This document shows, in pieces, positions 1-11,488 of a DNA stretch of 64,000 nucleotides. A program made the translations under genes and the position numbers. Origin of the DNA: Streptomyces leeuwenhoekii (lineage in GTDB: Bacteria; Actinomycetota; Actinomycetes; Streptomycetales; Streptomycetaceae); contig NZ_LN831790.1 of NCBI RefSeq assembly GCF_001013905.1, positions 2,804,001 through 2,868,000 of the forward strand. Direction: 5' to 3'. Numbering within the stretch: position 1 is the first letter of the stretch; each line of letters begins with the position of its first letter. A model generated the notes under the pieces. That model worked only from the letters and a program-made list of their open reading frames with translations, ran no database searches and was not told where the DNA came from.

Positions 1-1714
<1,714 letters not shown>

Positions 1715-1735
1715 GAGTCAGGTCCCTTCCTTACG

Positions 1736-3343
1736 TCACTTGGAGGCGCTGGTCGCCTTCGGAGCGGCCGAGGCTTCCTCGCCGAGCAGCTTGCCGTCGC
1801 TCGTCTCGAACTGCTTCTTGAACTCCGCCACGGCGTCCGCGATCGCCTGGATCGTGTCGTCGGACATCTTGGCGCCCTCCCTGATGGAGGTCATCAGACC
1901 CTGCTCCTTGCGGTGCAGGTAGTCCAGCAGCTCCTTCTCGAAGCGGCGGACGTCGGCGACCGGCACGTCGTCCATACGGCCCGTGGTACCGGCCCAGATC
2001 GAGACGACCTGGTCCTCGGTGGCCATCGGCTCGTACTGGTTCTGCTTCAGCAGCTCGACCATGCGCTGACCACGCTCGAGCTGCGCCTTCGACGCGGCGT
2101 CCAGGTCGGAACCGAAGGCGGCGAACGCCTCCAGCTCACGGAACTGGGCGAGGTCGACACGCAGACGGCCGGAGACCTGGCGCATCGCCTTGTGCTGCGC
2201 GGAACCACCGACTCGGGAGACGGAGATACCGACGTTCAGCGCGGGGCGCTGACCGGCGTTGAACAGGTCCGACTCCAGGAAGCACTGGCCGTCGGTGATG
2301 GAGATGACGTTGGTCGGGATGAACGCCGAGACGTCGTTGGCCTTGGTCTCGACGATCGGCAGACCGGTCATCGAGCCGGCACCCATGTCGTCGGAGAGCT
2401 TGGCGCAGCGCTCCAGCAGCCGGGAGTGCAGGTAGAAGACGTCACCCGGGTAGGCCTCGCGGCCCGGCGGGCGGCGCAGCAGCAGGGACACCGCGCGGTA
2501 GGCGTCGGCCTGCTTCGACAGGTCGTCGAAGATGATCAGGACGTGCTTGCCCTGGTACATCCAGTGCTGGCCGATGGCCGAGCCGGTGTACGGCGCCAGG
2601 TACTTGAAGCCGGCCGGGTCGGACGCCGGGGCGGCGACGATGGTCGTGTACTCCAGCGCGCCGTTCTCCTCCAGCGCGCGGCGGACCGACGCGATGGTGG
2701 AGCCCTTCTGGCCGATGGCGACGTAGATGCAGCGGACCTGCTTCTTCGGGTCGCCGGTGCGCCAGTTGTCACGCTGGTTGATGATCGTGTCGACGGCCAG
2801 GGCGGTCTTGCCGGTCTGGCGGTCGCCGATGATCAGCTGACGCTGACCACGGCCGATCGGGGTCATGGCGTCGACGGCCTTGTAGCCCGTCTCCATCGGC
2901 TCGTGCACCGACTTGCGCTGCATGACCGTGGGGGCCTGCAGTTCGAGGGCGCGGCGGCCCTCGGTCTCGATCTCGCCGAGGCCGTCGATCGGGTTGCCGA
3001 GCGGGTCGACCACACGGCCGAGGTAGCCCTCGCCCACGGCGACGGACAGGACCTCGCCGGTGCGGGTGACCGGCTGACCCTCCTCGATACCGCTGAACTC
3101 ACCGAGGACGATGGCACCGATCTCGCGCTCCTCGAGGTTGAGGGCGAGGCCGAGGGTGCCGTCCTCGAACTTCAGCAGCTCGTTGGCCATGGCCGAGGGG
3201 AGACCCTCGACCTTCGCGATGCCGTCGCCGGCAAGGGTGACCGTACCGACCTCCTCGCGCGAGGCCGCGTCCGGCTTGTACGACTGGACGAAGTTCTCCA
3301 GCGCGTCCCGGATCTCCTCCGGCCGGATCGTGAGCTCCGCCAT
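1736..3343 (-). CDS. atpA: ATP synthase F1 alpha subunit
   Basis: Non-catalytic nucleotide-binding subunit of F1, 535 residues. The Walker A motif GDRQTGKT is near residue 175. I chose the ATG that gives [11 protein letters not shown] because this matches family N-termini. An in-frame Met 28 codons upstream would add a tail translated from the repeat-bearing spacer. A 136-bp spacer with a strong inverted repeat separates it from atpH, the longest gap between the F1 genes of this operon. Confidence 0.97.
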   Translation of the reverse strand: MAELTIRPEEIRDALENFVQSYKPDAASREEVGTVTLAGDGIAKVEGLPSAMANELLKFEDGTLGLALNLEEREIGAIVLGEFSGIEEGQPVTRTGEVLSVAVGEGYLGRVVDPLGNPIDGLGEIETEGRRALELQAPTVMQRKSVHEPMETGYKAVDAMTPIGRGQRQLIIGDRQTGKTALAVDTIINQRDNWRTGDPKKQVRCIYVAIGQKGSTIASVRRALEENGALEYTTIVAAPASDPAGFKYLAPYTGSAIGQHWMYQGKHVLIIFDDLSKQADAYRAVSLLLRRPPGREAYPGDVFYLHSRLLERCAKLSDDMGAGSMTGLPIVETKANDVSAFIPTNVISITDGQCFLESDLFNAGQRPALNVGISVSRVGGSAQHKAMRQVSGRLRVDLAQFRELEAFAAFGSDLDAASKAQLERGQRMVELLKQNQYEPMATEDQVVSIWAGTTGRMDDVPVADVRRFEKELLDYLHRKEQGLMTSIREGAKMSDDTIQAIADAVAEFKKQFETSDGKLLGEEASAAPKATSASK

Positions 3344-3373
3344 CTGAGTTCCCTGCTCTCCTTGTTGGGCCCG

Positions 3374-3413
3374 AAGTTTCTTTGGGGGATCTGGGGGCTC
3401 CCCCCAGAAACTT
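3374..3413. repeat. Inverted repeat in the atpH-atpA spacer
   Basis: AAGTTTCT (3374-3381) and AGAAACTT (3406-3413) are exact inverted copies. Inside them TCTGGGGG (3390-3397) and CCCCCAGA (3401-3408) form a competing, tighter stem. The G5/C5 core resembles the element at the start of prmC (17739-17756), so it may be a dispersed Streptomyces intergenic repeat rather than a gene-specific signal. In the transcript it could act as a partial terminator or RNA-stability element between atpH and atpA. Confidence 0.75.
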
Positions 3414-3479
3414 TGCATCCTCTGCACGGCCCAACCAGGGCCGTAAGTACGTACTGCGTGTTCTGTTGCCGCGCTGTCG

Positions 3480-4295
3480 CTAGCTCGCCATGCGGCGGCT
3501 GGCGTCCTCGAGGCGGTCCGCGATGGAACCGTTGATGACCTCGTCGCCGACCTGCACCCGGATCCCGCCGAGGACCTCGGGGTCCACGTCGAGGCTGAGG
3601 TGCATCGGGCGGCCGTAGAGCTTGGCCAGGGTGGCGCCCAGGCGCCGCTTCTGGGTGTCGCTCAGCGGTACCGCCGAGGTGACGACGGCGACCATGCGGT
3701 TCCGCCGCTCGGCGGCGAGCTTGGACAGGGACTCCAGTCCTGACTCAAGGCTACGTCCCCGCGGCGCGGTGACGAGGCGCGTGACCAGACGCTCGGTGCC
3801 CGGCTTGGCCCGGCCGCCGAGCAGGCTGTGCATCAGCGCGGCCTTGGCCGAGGCCGTGGCCGTGCGGTCGGTCAGCGCGGCCCGCAGTTCGGTGCTGCCG
3901 GAGACGATCCGGCTGAACCGGAACAGCTCGTCCTCGACGTCGTCGAGCGTGCCGTCCTTCTGCGCGGCGGTGAGGTCGGCGGTGCTCGCCAGCTCCTCCA
4001 GCGCGTCCACCAGGTCGCGCGACTGCGACCAGCGGGTACGCACCATGCCCGACACCAGGTCGGCGGCCGGGCCGCTGACCTGGGCGGCGAGCAGGCGCTG
4101 GACCAGCTCGGCCTTGGCCTCGCCGGCCTGCGCCGGGTCGGTCAGGACCCGACGCAGCGACACCTCGCGGTCGAGCAGCGCGGTGACGGCGGCCAGCTCG
4201 TCGGCGAGCCGCGCCGCGTCCACGGACGTGGAGTCCGTCAGCGCGTCGAGACGCTCACGCGCGGCTGCCAGGGCCTCGCGGCTCGCTCCGTTCAT
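3480..4295 (-). CDS. atpH: ATP synthase F1 delta subunit
   Basis: Delta subunit (OSCP equivalent) linking the peripheral b stalk to the top of F1. 271 residues, about 90 more than the E. coli protein but normal for actinomycetes. The conserved C-terminal stretch is [20 protein letters not shown], typical of the family. The ATG overlaps the atpF stop (ATGA). Confidence 0.95.
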   Translation of the reverse strand: MNGASREALAAARERLDALTDSTSVDAARLADELAAVTALLDREVSLRRVLTDPAQAGEAKAELVQRLLAAQVSGPAADLVSGMVRTRWSQSRDLVDALEELASTADLTAAQKDGTLDDVEDELFRFSRIVSGSTELRAALTDRTATASAKAALMHSLLGGRAKPGTERLVTRLVTAPRGRSLESGLESLSKLAAERRNRMVAVVTSAVPLSDTQKRRLGATLAKLYGRPMHLSLDVDPEVLGGIRVQVGDEVINGSIADRLEDASRRMAS

Positions 4296-4852
4296 CGCGT
4301 GGCCTCGGCCTTCGTCGCCTTGTCGTCCAGCTCATCGAGGAACCGGTCGATGACGCGGCTCTGCCGGGCGTGGTCCTCGAGGGACTCGCCGACGAGCTTG
4401 CCGGCCAGCTCGGTGGCCAGCTTGCCGACGTCCTGGCGCAGCGAGGACGCGGCGGCCTTGCGGTCGGCCTCGATCTGGGCGTGACCGGCGGCGATGATCT
4501 CCTCACGCTGCCGCTGACCTTCCGCGCGCATCTCGGCGATGAGCGCGGCGCCCTGCTCCTGCGCCTCCTGACGCAGACGCGCGGCCTCGTGCCGGGCCTC
4601 GGCGAGCTGGGCCTTGTACTGCTCGAGGACGCTCTGAGCTTCGGTCCGCGCGGCGTCGGCCTGCTCGATTCCGCCCTCGATGGCCTCGCGACGCTGCTCC
4701 AGAACCTTGTTGATGTTCGGAAGGAGCTTCTTGCCCAGGACGAAGAAGACGATCGCGAAGGCGATCAGGCCGATGACGAGCTCGGGGATCGCGGGGATGA
4801 GAGGGTTCTGTGCCTCTTCCTCGGCCGCCAGCTGTACCAAGGGCGGGATCAC
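4292..4852 (-). CDS. atpF: ATP synthase Fo b subunit
   Basis: Peripheral stalk subunit, 186 residues. A single hydrophobic segment (about residues 20-42, PELVIGLIAFAIVFFVLG) is followed by a long charged alanine-rich helix expected to form the b-dimer coiled coil. The start is GTG. The stop overlaps the start of atpH. Confidence 0.95.
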   Translation of the reverse strand: MIPPLVQLAAEEEAQNPLIPAIPELVIGLIAFAIVFFVLGKKLLPNINKVLEQRREAIEGGIEQADAARTEAQSVLEQYKAQLAEARHEAARLRQEAQEQGAALIAEMRAEGQRQREEIIAAGHAQIEADRKAAASSLRQDVGKLATELAGKLVGESLEDHARQSRVIDRFLDELDDKATKAEATR

Positions 4853-4894
4853 ATCAGTTCCTTCCGTCGAAGTTTCTCGTCGGCCGGGACCGGA

Positions 4895-5212
<318 letters not shown>

Positions 5213-6022
5213 TCAGTGGTGCTCGGCGAGCGCGCCCTGGATGTAGCTGCAGGACAGGAGGATGAAGACGTAGGCCTGGAGCGCCTGGATGAAGAGCTCG
5301 AAGACCGTCATCACGATGACCATCACGAACGAGACGGCCGAGTAGGCGATGCCGATGCCATTGAGCAGATACCAGGTGCCGATGGTGAAGATCAACAGCA
5401 GCACGTGCCCGGCGAACATGTTGGCGAAGAGTCGGACCGCGTGCGTGAAGGGCCGGATGAGCAGGTTCGACAGGAACTCGAAGAACATGACCATCGGGAA
5501 CACCGGGCCGAGCGACTTGTCGTAGCCGGTGATGTTCTTCCAGCCCCCGACGAAGCCGTGCCGCTTGAACGTCAGGCTGACCCACAGGATGTACACCAGG
5601 GCGGCGAGACCGGCCGGGAAGGCGATGACCGAGGTGACCGGGAACTGCGCGAGCGGGATGATCGCCCACAGGTTCATGATCCAGATGAAGAAGAACAGCG
5701 AGACCATGAGCGGGACGTACTTCTCGCCCTCCCGCTTGCCGATCGTCTCGTAGACGACGCCACGACGGACGAAGTCGTAGCCGGCCTCGCCGATCATCTG
5801 GAGCTTGCCGGGGATGATCTGCGGCTTGCGGAAAGCGGCCCAGAAGAACCCGATGACGACGACGGTGCTCAACAGGGCCAGCAAGATCGGCTTGTTGAAC
5901 TCGATGCCGGCGACCGTGAACATCGGCTTGAAGAGGAAGGAGTGCAGGCCGGGGGTCGGGAAACCGCACCCTTCGAAGATGTGACAGTCGGTCTCGAAGG
6001 CGAGCATCTTGGCGTTACTCAC
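5213..6022 (-). CDS. atpB: ATP synthase Fo a subunit
   Basis: Membrane stator subunit forming the proton half-channels, 269 residues with five to six hydrophobic helices. The essential Arg is in the segment LIRPFTHAVRLFANMFAGH. I chose the GTG at 6022 because AAGGAG lies 6 nt upstream of it; a longer ATG start at 6082 would add 20 poorly conserved residues. A shorter ATG also exists at 6007. Confidence 0.95.
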   Translation of the reverse strand: MSNAKMLAFETDCHIFEGCGFPTPGLHSFLFKPMFTVAGIEFNKPILLALLSTVVVIGFFWAAFRKPQIIPGKLQMIGEAGYDFVRRGVVYETIGKREGEKYVPLMVSLFFFIWIMNLWAIIPLAQFPVTSVIAFPAGLAALVYILWVSLTFKRHGFVGGWKNITGYDKSLGPVFPMVMFFEFLSNLLIRPFTHAVRLFANMFAGHVLLLIFTIGTWYLLNGIGIAYSAVSFVMVIVMTVFELFIQALQAYVFILLSCSYIQGALAEHH

Positions 6023-6244
6023 CCGGAGCTCCTTCAGCGTGGCGCATGGGTACGGCAACCTCGATGTGTCGGCGCGGCACACGACCGCGGAACGGCACTG
6101 GACTGGACTTGCGGATATGGGGGCGGCGACTGGGCTCCGAGCCGTGAGGCGTCACAGGCACGGCTGCCGCCCGCGCCAGCTCTGCCGCAGTTGTGGCGAG
6201 ACCATAGCAAATGAGCGAAGGCCCCTTTACACCGGCCCTACAGG

Positions 6245-6658
6245 TCACGATGTGGTCCGGGCGGAATCCGGCTCGACGTAGAGGATCTTGGCCTTCATAT
6301 GGGCGCGCACCTGGGCCCCGATCCATACCAGGGTGGCGGCGAGCAGCGTGAAGGCGAAACACTTCGGATTGAACGCGGACGTGCTCCGCAGCGTGGTCAG
6401 GACGACCATCAGCAGCAGGATCTGCGTCGTGTAGACCAGCAGCCCCATCATCTGGAAGAGGTGGGGCAGCGTGCGCGCGGTGCGCTGCAGCACGACCAGA
6501 CCACTGGTCATGAACAGCACGACCAGCAGAGTGCCGGCGGCGGCGCCGATCGCACCCTTGCCGCCGGCCACGGCGGCACTCACTGCGACTCCCACGGCAC
6601 CCGCGGCGACGGTGGGCAGTGAGCAGTGCAGGAGCGTTCGAACGTCGTGGGACTGCAT
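6245..6658 (-). CDS. atpI: ATP synthase protein I-like membrane protein
   Basis: 137-residue protein with about four hydrophobic helices, located where AtpI is found at the head of F-ATPase operons. AtpI homologues help assemble the c-ring. Similarity to E. coli AtpI is weak, so the call leans on position and topology. The 220-bp gap to atpB is longer than other gaps in the operon. As the first gene, its upstream region (6659-6956) should carry the operon promoter. Confidence 0.8.
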   Translation of the reverse strand: MQSHDVRTLLHCSLPTVAAGAVGVAVSAAVAGGKGAIGAAAGTLLVVLFMTSGLVVLQRTARTLPHLFQMMGLLVYTTQILLLMVVLTTLRSTSAFNPKCFAFTLLAATLVWIGAQVRAHMKAKILYVEPDSARTTS

Positions 6659-6956
6659 GGCGGCAGCTCCTCCGGCGAAGTCTGAGTGGGGGATGGTGCG
6701 GTCGTCGAGGGACGACCCTAGCCCGAGAACGGAGAGGCGTGCCTCTTCCGGGCGGTCCGCTGGGCGGGGCCGCCCGACTCTACTCCCGGGGTTCTCGTGA
6801 ACGGTATCACAAACTATTTGATGAGGTCTTTACCTGAGGGTGTGCTTACCGTCACGCATGAGAGTGACCCTGCACGTCTGTGCAGAATCACCGCCCCTTT
6901 GCGTGGTATTAGGGCGGTTCATTCCCCCACGACTTGGCAATGCTCTAGTCAGATTC
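6659..6956. other. Intergenic region upstream of the atp operon
   Basis: About 300 bp between atpI and the decayed dehydrogenase, without a supportable gene. It is less GC-rich around 6795-6970 than its surroundings, as expected for promoter DNA. The atp promoter should be here, reading leftward, but I could not single out a convincing -35/-10 pair. No terminator-like stem is evident for the dehydrogenase remnant that reads toward it. Confidence 0.4.
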
Positions 6957-7812
6957 TTACCTTGGCGCTGTCGACAGACTGTCAGTAGCGGAAGAAACCG
7001 CGGCCGTCTTGCGGCCCAGCAGACCGGCGTCGACCATGCGCGACAGCAGCGGCGGTACGGCGTGGGTGGGCTCCGCGGACTCCTTGTACAGCGCGTCGGC
7101 GATGGCCGCGACGGTGTCCAGGCCGATGAGATCGGACAGGGCCAGCGGACCCATCGGGTGGGAGCAGCCCAGCGTCATCGCCTTGTCGATGTCCTCCGCC
7201 GCGGCGAAGCCGGACTCGTACATCCGGATCGCCGACAAGAGGTAAGGGATCAGCAGGGCGTTGACCACGAAACCGGACCGGTCGGCGGCGTGGACGGCCT
7301 GCTTGCCGAGGACCGAGGTCACGAACTCCCCGGCGACGCGGCGGGTGCGCTCCGCGGTGAGCAGGGAGCCGATCACCTCGACCAGGGGCAGCACCGGGGC
7401 CGGGTTGAAGAAGTGCAGGCCCAGCACCTGGCCTGGACGGCCGGTGGCACCGGCGAGCCGCATGATCGACAGGGCGGAGGTGTTGGAGGCGAGGATCGCC
7501 CCGGGGTCCTCGACGATCTCGTCGAGGGCGGCGAAGACGCGCAGCTTCGTCGGCTCGTGCTCGGGGGTCGCCTCCAGCAGCAGTTGCCGGTCCCGCAGGT
7601 CGCCGAGGTCGGCGGTGAAGGTGACGCGCGCGAGGGCGGCGTCGCGGTCGGCGCCGGTGATCCGCTCCTTGCGGACGGCCGCGGCCAGCGAGCGCTCCAG
7701 CCGGGCGCGGCCCCGGGCCAGGCCCTCGGGGCCGGAGCCGACGACGCGCACGTCGTGGCCGGCCCGGGCACACACCTCGGCCAGGCCGGCGGCGGGGCAC
7801 CGGTGCGCGACG
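6957..7812 (-). pseudogene. 3-hydroxyacyl-CoA dehydrogenase (Hbd/PaaH-like), degraded
   Basis: Residues matching 3-hydroxybutyryl-CoA dehydrogenase run from GLAEVCARAG (about 7787) to LLGRKT (about 7005). The catalytic Ser (ASNTSA), His (HFFNPAP) and Asn (VNALLIPYL) regions are present. Two lesions are visible. First, the N-terminal Rossmann GxGxxG segment is replaced by low-complexity Arg/Pro-rich sequence, and no plausible start lies nearby. Second, the conserved C-terminus GRGFFRY followed by a stop at 6982 is in the neighbouring frame, and one missing G near 7003-7008 explains this. As it stands the frame reads to 6957 with an unrelated tail. The intact enzyme would reduce acetoacetyl-CoA to 3-hydroxybutyryl-CoA. 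Confidence 0.8.
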
Positions 7813-8168
7813 CCGCGCCCGGGGTGCCGTGCGGCGGCCGTGTGCCGCGTGGGCACCGGCGGGCGGGGGACACGGGGCCGTCGCCCGCCCGTGGGGGGCG
7901 CGCCATGGGGTGCCATGGCTCCATGGGCCTGCCGCCCCGGGCCGTGCCTGTGCGGCCGGTGGTACCGCCGGGAGCGGGGCCGGCGCCACGGGAGTGGTGT
8001 GGCGCGAGGGGCGCGACGGGGCGGCCGTGCGGGGGTTGCCGCACGGCCGCCGCGCCGGTGGGGGTGGGGCGGGGCGTTCAGGCCCCGCCCGGCGGGGCCG
8101 GCCCGGGGTGTCACGGGCCGGGCGGGGGGCGCCCGGCGTCCGGCCGGGCGGTGATCGCCGGCCGGTTC

Positions 8169-8789
8169 TCAGGGGCGGGGGTCCGGCAGTTCGCGCAGGA
8201 CGTTGAGGCGGGATTCGCCGACCCGGGCGCGCAGGGCGGGGTCGGTGACGCCCTGGCCGGGGGCGGTGGCCAGGCACAGGACGCCGACCTTGCCGATGTG
8301 GCGGTTCTCCTGGACCGAGCGCGCGGCCTCGCCGATCTCCGCCAGCGGGTAGACCGCGGACAGCGTCGGCACGGTGTGCCCGAGCGAGGGCAGGCGGTTC
8401 AGTTCCCACTGCTCCTGGAGGTTGGCGGCATGGCTGCCGATGATGCGCTTCAGCTTCATCCACAGGTAGCGGTTGTCGTAGGTGTGGTGGTAGCCCGTGC
8501 TGGACCCGCAGGTCACCACCGTGCCGCCGCGGCGCACCACGAAGACCGAGACCCCGAAGGTGGCCCGGCCCACGTGCTCGAAGACGATGTGCGGGTCCTC
8601 CCCCACCCGTTCGCGGATGAGGCGCCCGAGCCGCTTGCCCGTCTCGATGACCGCCCGCGGGTCGTCCCCGGTGCGGTCGTCGAGCCCGATCTCCTGACGG
8701 TCTATCACCACGTCGCAGCCGAGCCCAGAACTCACCCGGAGCCGTTCCACCTCCCCCAGCCTCATACCGGAGAAGATGCCCACCACCAC
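8169..8789 (-). pseudogene. Crotonyl-CoA carboxylase/reductase, C-terminal fragment
   Basis: About 185 residues match the C-terminal part of Ccr: CDVVIDRQEIG, the GEDPHIVFEHVGR region, the NRYLWMKLKRIIGSH motif and the end VGVLCLA. The intact enzyme is about 450 residues, makes ethylmalonyl-CoA or butyryl-CoA with NADPH, and needs the missing N-terminal half for substrate binding and proton transfer. The first 15-20 residues of the frame (MVVGIFSGMRLGEVERL) do not fit Ccr. The cut is only about 30-100 bp from the thioesterase stop, so a deletion probably joined the two. Function is very unlikely. Confidence 0.85.
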
Positions 8790-8818
8790 GCGAGATCACC
8801 CGACGTAACGAAGCATTA

Positions 8819-9577
8819 CTAGGGACCGACCGACGCGCCCACCTTGGCGATCGCCTCGATGACGCGCGGCGCCTCGTCGTTGAGGTAGAAGTGGCCGCCG
8901 GGGTAGCTGTGCAGCTCGAAGGGGCCGGTCGTGTGCTCGGCCCAGGCCGCCGCCTCGTCGCGGCTGACCCGCGGGTCGTCCACACCGAAGTGCGCCTGGA
9001 TCGGCGTGCTGAGCGGCGGGCCCTCGACGTAGCGGTAGGTCTCGGCAGCCTTGTAGTCGCTCCGGATGGCCGGGAGCACCATGCGCAGCAGCTCCTCGTC
9101 GCCGAGCACCTCCGCCTTGGTCCCGCTCAGCGCCTTCAGCTCGGCGACGATCTCGTCGTCGCTGCGACGGTGCACCCCCTCGTCGCGGTGGCGCGAGGGC
9201 GCCCGGCGGCCCGAGGCCAGCAGCGCCAGCGGCACGATGCCGCGCCGCTCCAGCCGACGGGCCACCTCGAAGGCGAGCGTCGCGCCCATGCTGTGGCCGA
9301 AAAGCACCACCGGCCGGTCGGTCACCGGCAGCAATACGGCCGTGACCGCGTCCGCGAGCTCGGCGATGGAGTCCATGCACCGCTCGTCCCGCCGGTCCTG
9401 CCGGCCGGGATACTGCACGGCCAGCACTTCGAAGTCGGGTGACAGCTCTTTGGAGACCGGGAAGAAGTAGGAAGCGGAGCCGCCGGCGTGCGGCAGGCAG
9501 ACCAGCCTCACGGCGGCGTCCGGCGCCGGGTGGTACCGGCGGATCCACAGGTTCCCGTCAACGCGGTTGGCACTCAC
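8819..9577 (-). CDS. Type II thioesterase of polyketide/nonribosomal peptide type
   Basis: 252-residue alpha/beta hydrolase that normally clears misloaded acyl groups from carrier proteins of PKS or NRPS lines. The N-terminal LVCLPHAGGSASYFFP and the nucleophile elbow GHSMGA are intact. An Asp in GVDDPRVS and the His in PGGHFYL complete the triad. The start is GTG with AAAGG upstream. Unlike its neighbours it shows no lesion. No PKS or NRPS gene is in the window, so it may serve a cluster elsewhere or be a survivor of a lost one. Confidence 0.9.
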   Translation of the reverse strand: MSANRVDGNLWIRRYHPAPDAAVRLVCLPHAGGSASYFFPVSKELSPDFEVLAVQYPGRQDRRDERCMDSIAELADAVTAVLLPVTDRPVVLFGHSMGATLAFEVARRLERRGIVPLALLASGRRAPSRHRDEGVHRRSDDEIVAELKALSGTKAEVLGDEELLRMVLPAIRSDYKAAETYRYVEGPPLSTPIQAHFGVDDPRVSRDEAAAWAEHTTGPFELHSYPGGHFYLNDEAPRVIEAIAKVGASVGP

Positions 9578-9937
9578 TTAAGAACCTTTCGCACTACAGA
9601 GGCCGGAAGCTGTGGCCCGTCGGTCGCCGTCTCGGGTCACCATGCTTCGCGGGACGCCCGCCACGCCACAACCCCCTATTCCCGCCACCCCCTAGCCCCC
9701 CTTACTCCCCCATCAGATCCGCATATTCCCCATGTTTTCCGGCACTCCGCCCTCCGCCCGGCGGGCCCGGAAGCCCGCCCCGCGCCGGGCGGCGGGGCCA
9801 CGGCGCGACCCCCTGCTGGGTGGGGGCACCCCGTATCGAGGGGCGAGTCAGGGGTTCCCCCGGTGTCGCCACCCGCCGCAGACTGGCACCGGGCCGCCAT
9901 CACCCTGCGGCCGGAAGCCGTCACGGGGGGGGCAGCG
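9578..9937. other. Divergent intergenic region between thioesterase and metallophosphoesterase
   Basis: About 360 bp between outward-facing genes. The part at 9660-9740 is C-rich with few G (runs such as CCCCCTAGCCCCCC) and relatively AT-rich pockets (ATATTCCCCATG). Promoters for both genes should be here, but no clear pair can be singled out. Confidence 0.35.
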
Positions 9938-11488
9938 GTGAGCCAGGACGAGCGCGTCGATGCCACCCGCACCGGGGCCGCACCGCCCCGGGCCGGCCGG
10001 CTGCTGGCCGTCAGCGACCTGCATGTACGCCATGAGCAGGTCCGGGACGTCGTGCGCGCCCTGCGCCCCGGCTCCCCCGGCGACTGGCTGCTCGTCGCCG
10101 GCGACGTCGGCGAGTCCGTGGCGGACATCACCTGGGCGCTGTCCCTGCTGCGCGACCGCTTCGCCCGGGTCGTCTGGGTCCCCGGCAACCACGAGCTGTG
10201 GACCGCGCCGGGCGACCCGGAGGACCTGCGCGGCGAGCTCAAGTACCGGCATCCGGTCGGCCGCTGCCGGGAGTTGGGCGTCGACACCCCGGAGGACCCC
10301 TATCCCGTCTGGCGGGGCGAGGGCGGCCCCGCCGTCGTCGTTCCCCTCTTCCTGCTCTACGACTACAGCTTCCTCCCCCCGGGAGCCTTCTCCCGGGCGC
10401 ACGCCATGCGCCTGGCCGACGAGGCCGGCGTGATCTGCACCGACGAGTTTCTGCCGGACCCCGACCCCTACCCCAGCCGCGAAGCCTGGTGCCGGGCCCG
10501 GCTGGCGGCCACCCGCACCCGGCTCCGGGACCTGCCCGCCGGTCTGCCGACCGTGCTGGTCAACCACTTCCCCCTGGTCCGCGACCCCACCCGCGCCCTG
10601 CGCCATCCCGAGTTCGCCCTGTGGTGCGGCACCACCGCGACCGCGGACTGGTCGGTCCGGTACCGGGCCGCCGCGGTGGTCCACGGCCATCTGCACATCC
10701 CCCGCACCCTGCGCCGCGACGGCGTCCCGCACCACGAGGTGTCGCTCGGCTACCCCAGGGAGTGGCAGCGCTTCCCCCGGCCCCCCGCAGTGGCCGGTCC
10801 CCGTGCTGGCCGGCTCCCCGGCCGGGCACGGCGGGCCGCCCCGGCCCGACCGGACGGGCACGCCGTCCTGAAGGCCACCGCCCGCGTGCCCCGCACCCGG
10901 GGCCCCGGAGCCATGACCCAGCGAACACCACCGCCGTACCGCGCCCCGCACGCCACACGCCCCGACCCGACCACCACCCCGCCGCCACCCGAGAACGCCA
11001 CCCGGGCCGGGAGCCACCGGCGACACCCCCGCACGTCCACAGGCGAACACCACCGCACCCGACCGGCCCCGACCGCACCCGCCACGCCCCCGGGAACGGC
11101 CCCCCGCCCCTCCGGCCACCGGACCGCCGCCCCGCCCCCCGGCACCGGCGCGGACTCCGGCGTGCCGCCCCCGCGGGGGAACCCGGGCCCCCTCGGCCTG
11201 CCGGCCGCCCGGCGGTCCGGGGTCCGTCGGCCGCCCGCCCGCCGCCCGGGCGTCGTGCATCCCCTCGCGGACACCACCCCCGCGCGCCCTCCGCGCCCCG
11301 CGCACACCGCCCCGTCCGCGGCGCCGCGGACGGCGGCACGGAATCCGCGTGGCCACCGCCTGCCCGGGCACGCCCTCGTCCCCACGCCCCCCGCGGCACC
11401 GGGCCCCGCGACGGGCGCCCCCGCTCCCGCCGGGCGGGCCCGTCCCCGCGCGGGCGCGAGGACCGCCGCGCGCCCCTCGGCCCCATGA
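9938..11488 (+). CDS. Calcineurin-like metallophosphoesterase with long Pro/Arg-rich tail
   Basis: The first 280 residues (to about 10775) form a complete binuclear metallophosphoesterase: DLHVRHEQ (D-x-H), AGDVGE, PGNHEL, VNHFPL and VHGHLH in order. Substrate is not predictable. The start GTG at 9938 follows a G-run (GGGGGGCAGCG). Family members usually end near HEVSLGYPREW. Here the frame stays open for another 235 residues of Pro/Arg/Ala/Thr-rich low-complexity sequence over DNA that is very C-rich on the plus strand. The stop overlaps the ATG of the next gene, so the long form is possible, but a frameshift near 10775 that exposes non-coding DNA is equally likely. Confidence 0.65.
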   Translation: MSQDERVDATRTGAAPPRAGRLLAVSDLHVRHEQVRDVVRALRPGSPGDWLLVAGDVGESVADITWALSLLRDRFARVVWVPGNHELWTAPGDPEDLRGELKYRHPVGRCRELGVDTPEDPYPVWRGEGGPAVVVPLFLLYDYSFLPPGAFSRAHAMRLADEAGVICTDEFLPDPDPYPSREAWCRARLAATRTRLRDLPAGLPTVLVNHFPLVRDPTRALRHPEFALWCGTTATADWSVRYRAAAVVHGHLHIPRTLRRDGVPHHEVSLGYPREWQRFPRPPAVAGPRAGRLPGRARRAAPARPDGHAVLKATARVPRTRGPGAMTQRTPPPYRAPHATRPDPTTTPPPPENATRAGSHRRHPRTSTGEHHRTRPAPTAPATPPGTAPRPSGHRTAAPPPGTGADSGVPPPRGNPGPLGLPAARRSGVRRPPARRPGVVHPLADTTPARPPRPAHTAPSAAPRTAARNPRGHRLPGHALVPTPPAAPGPATGAPAPAGRARPRAGARTAARPSAP

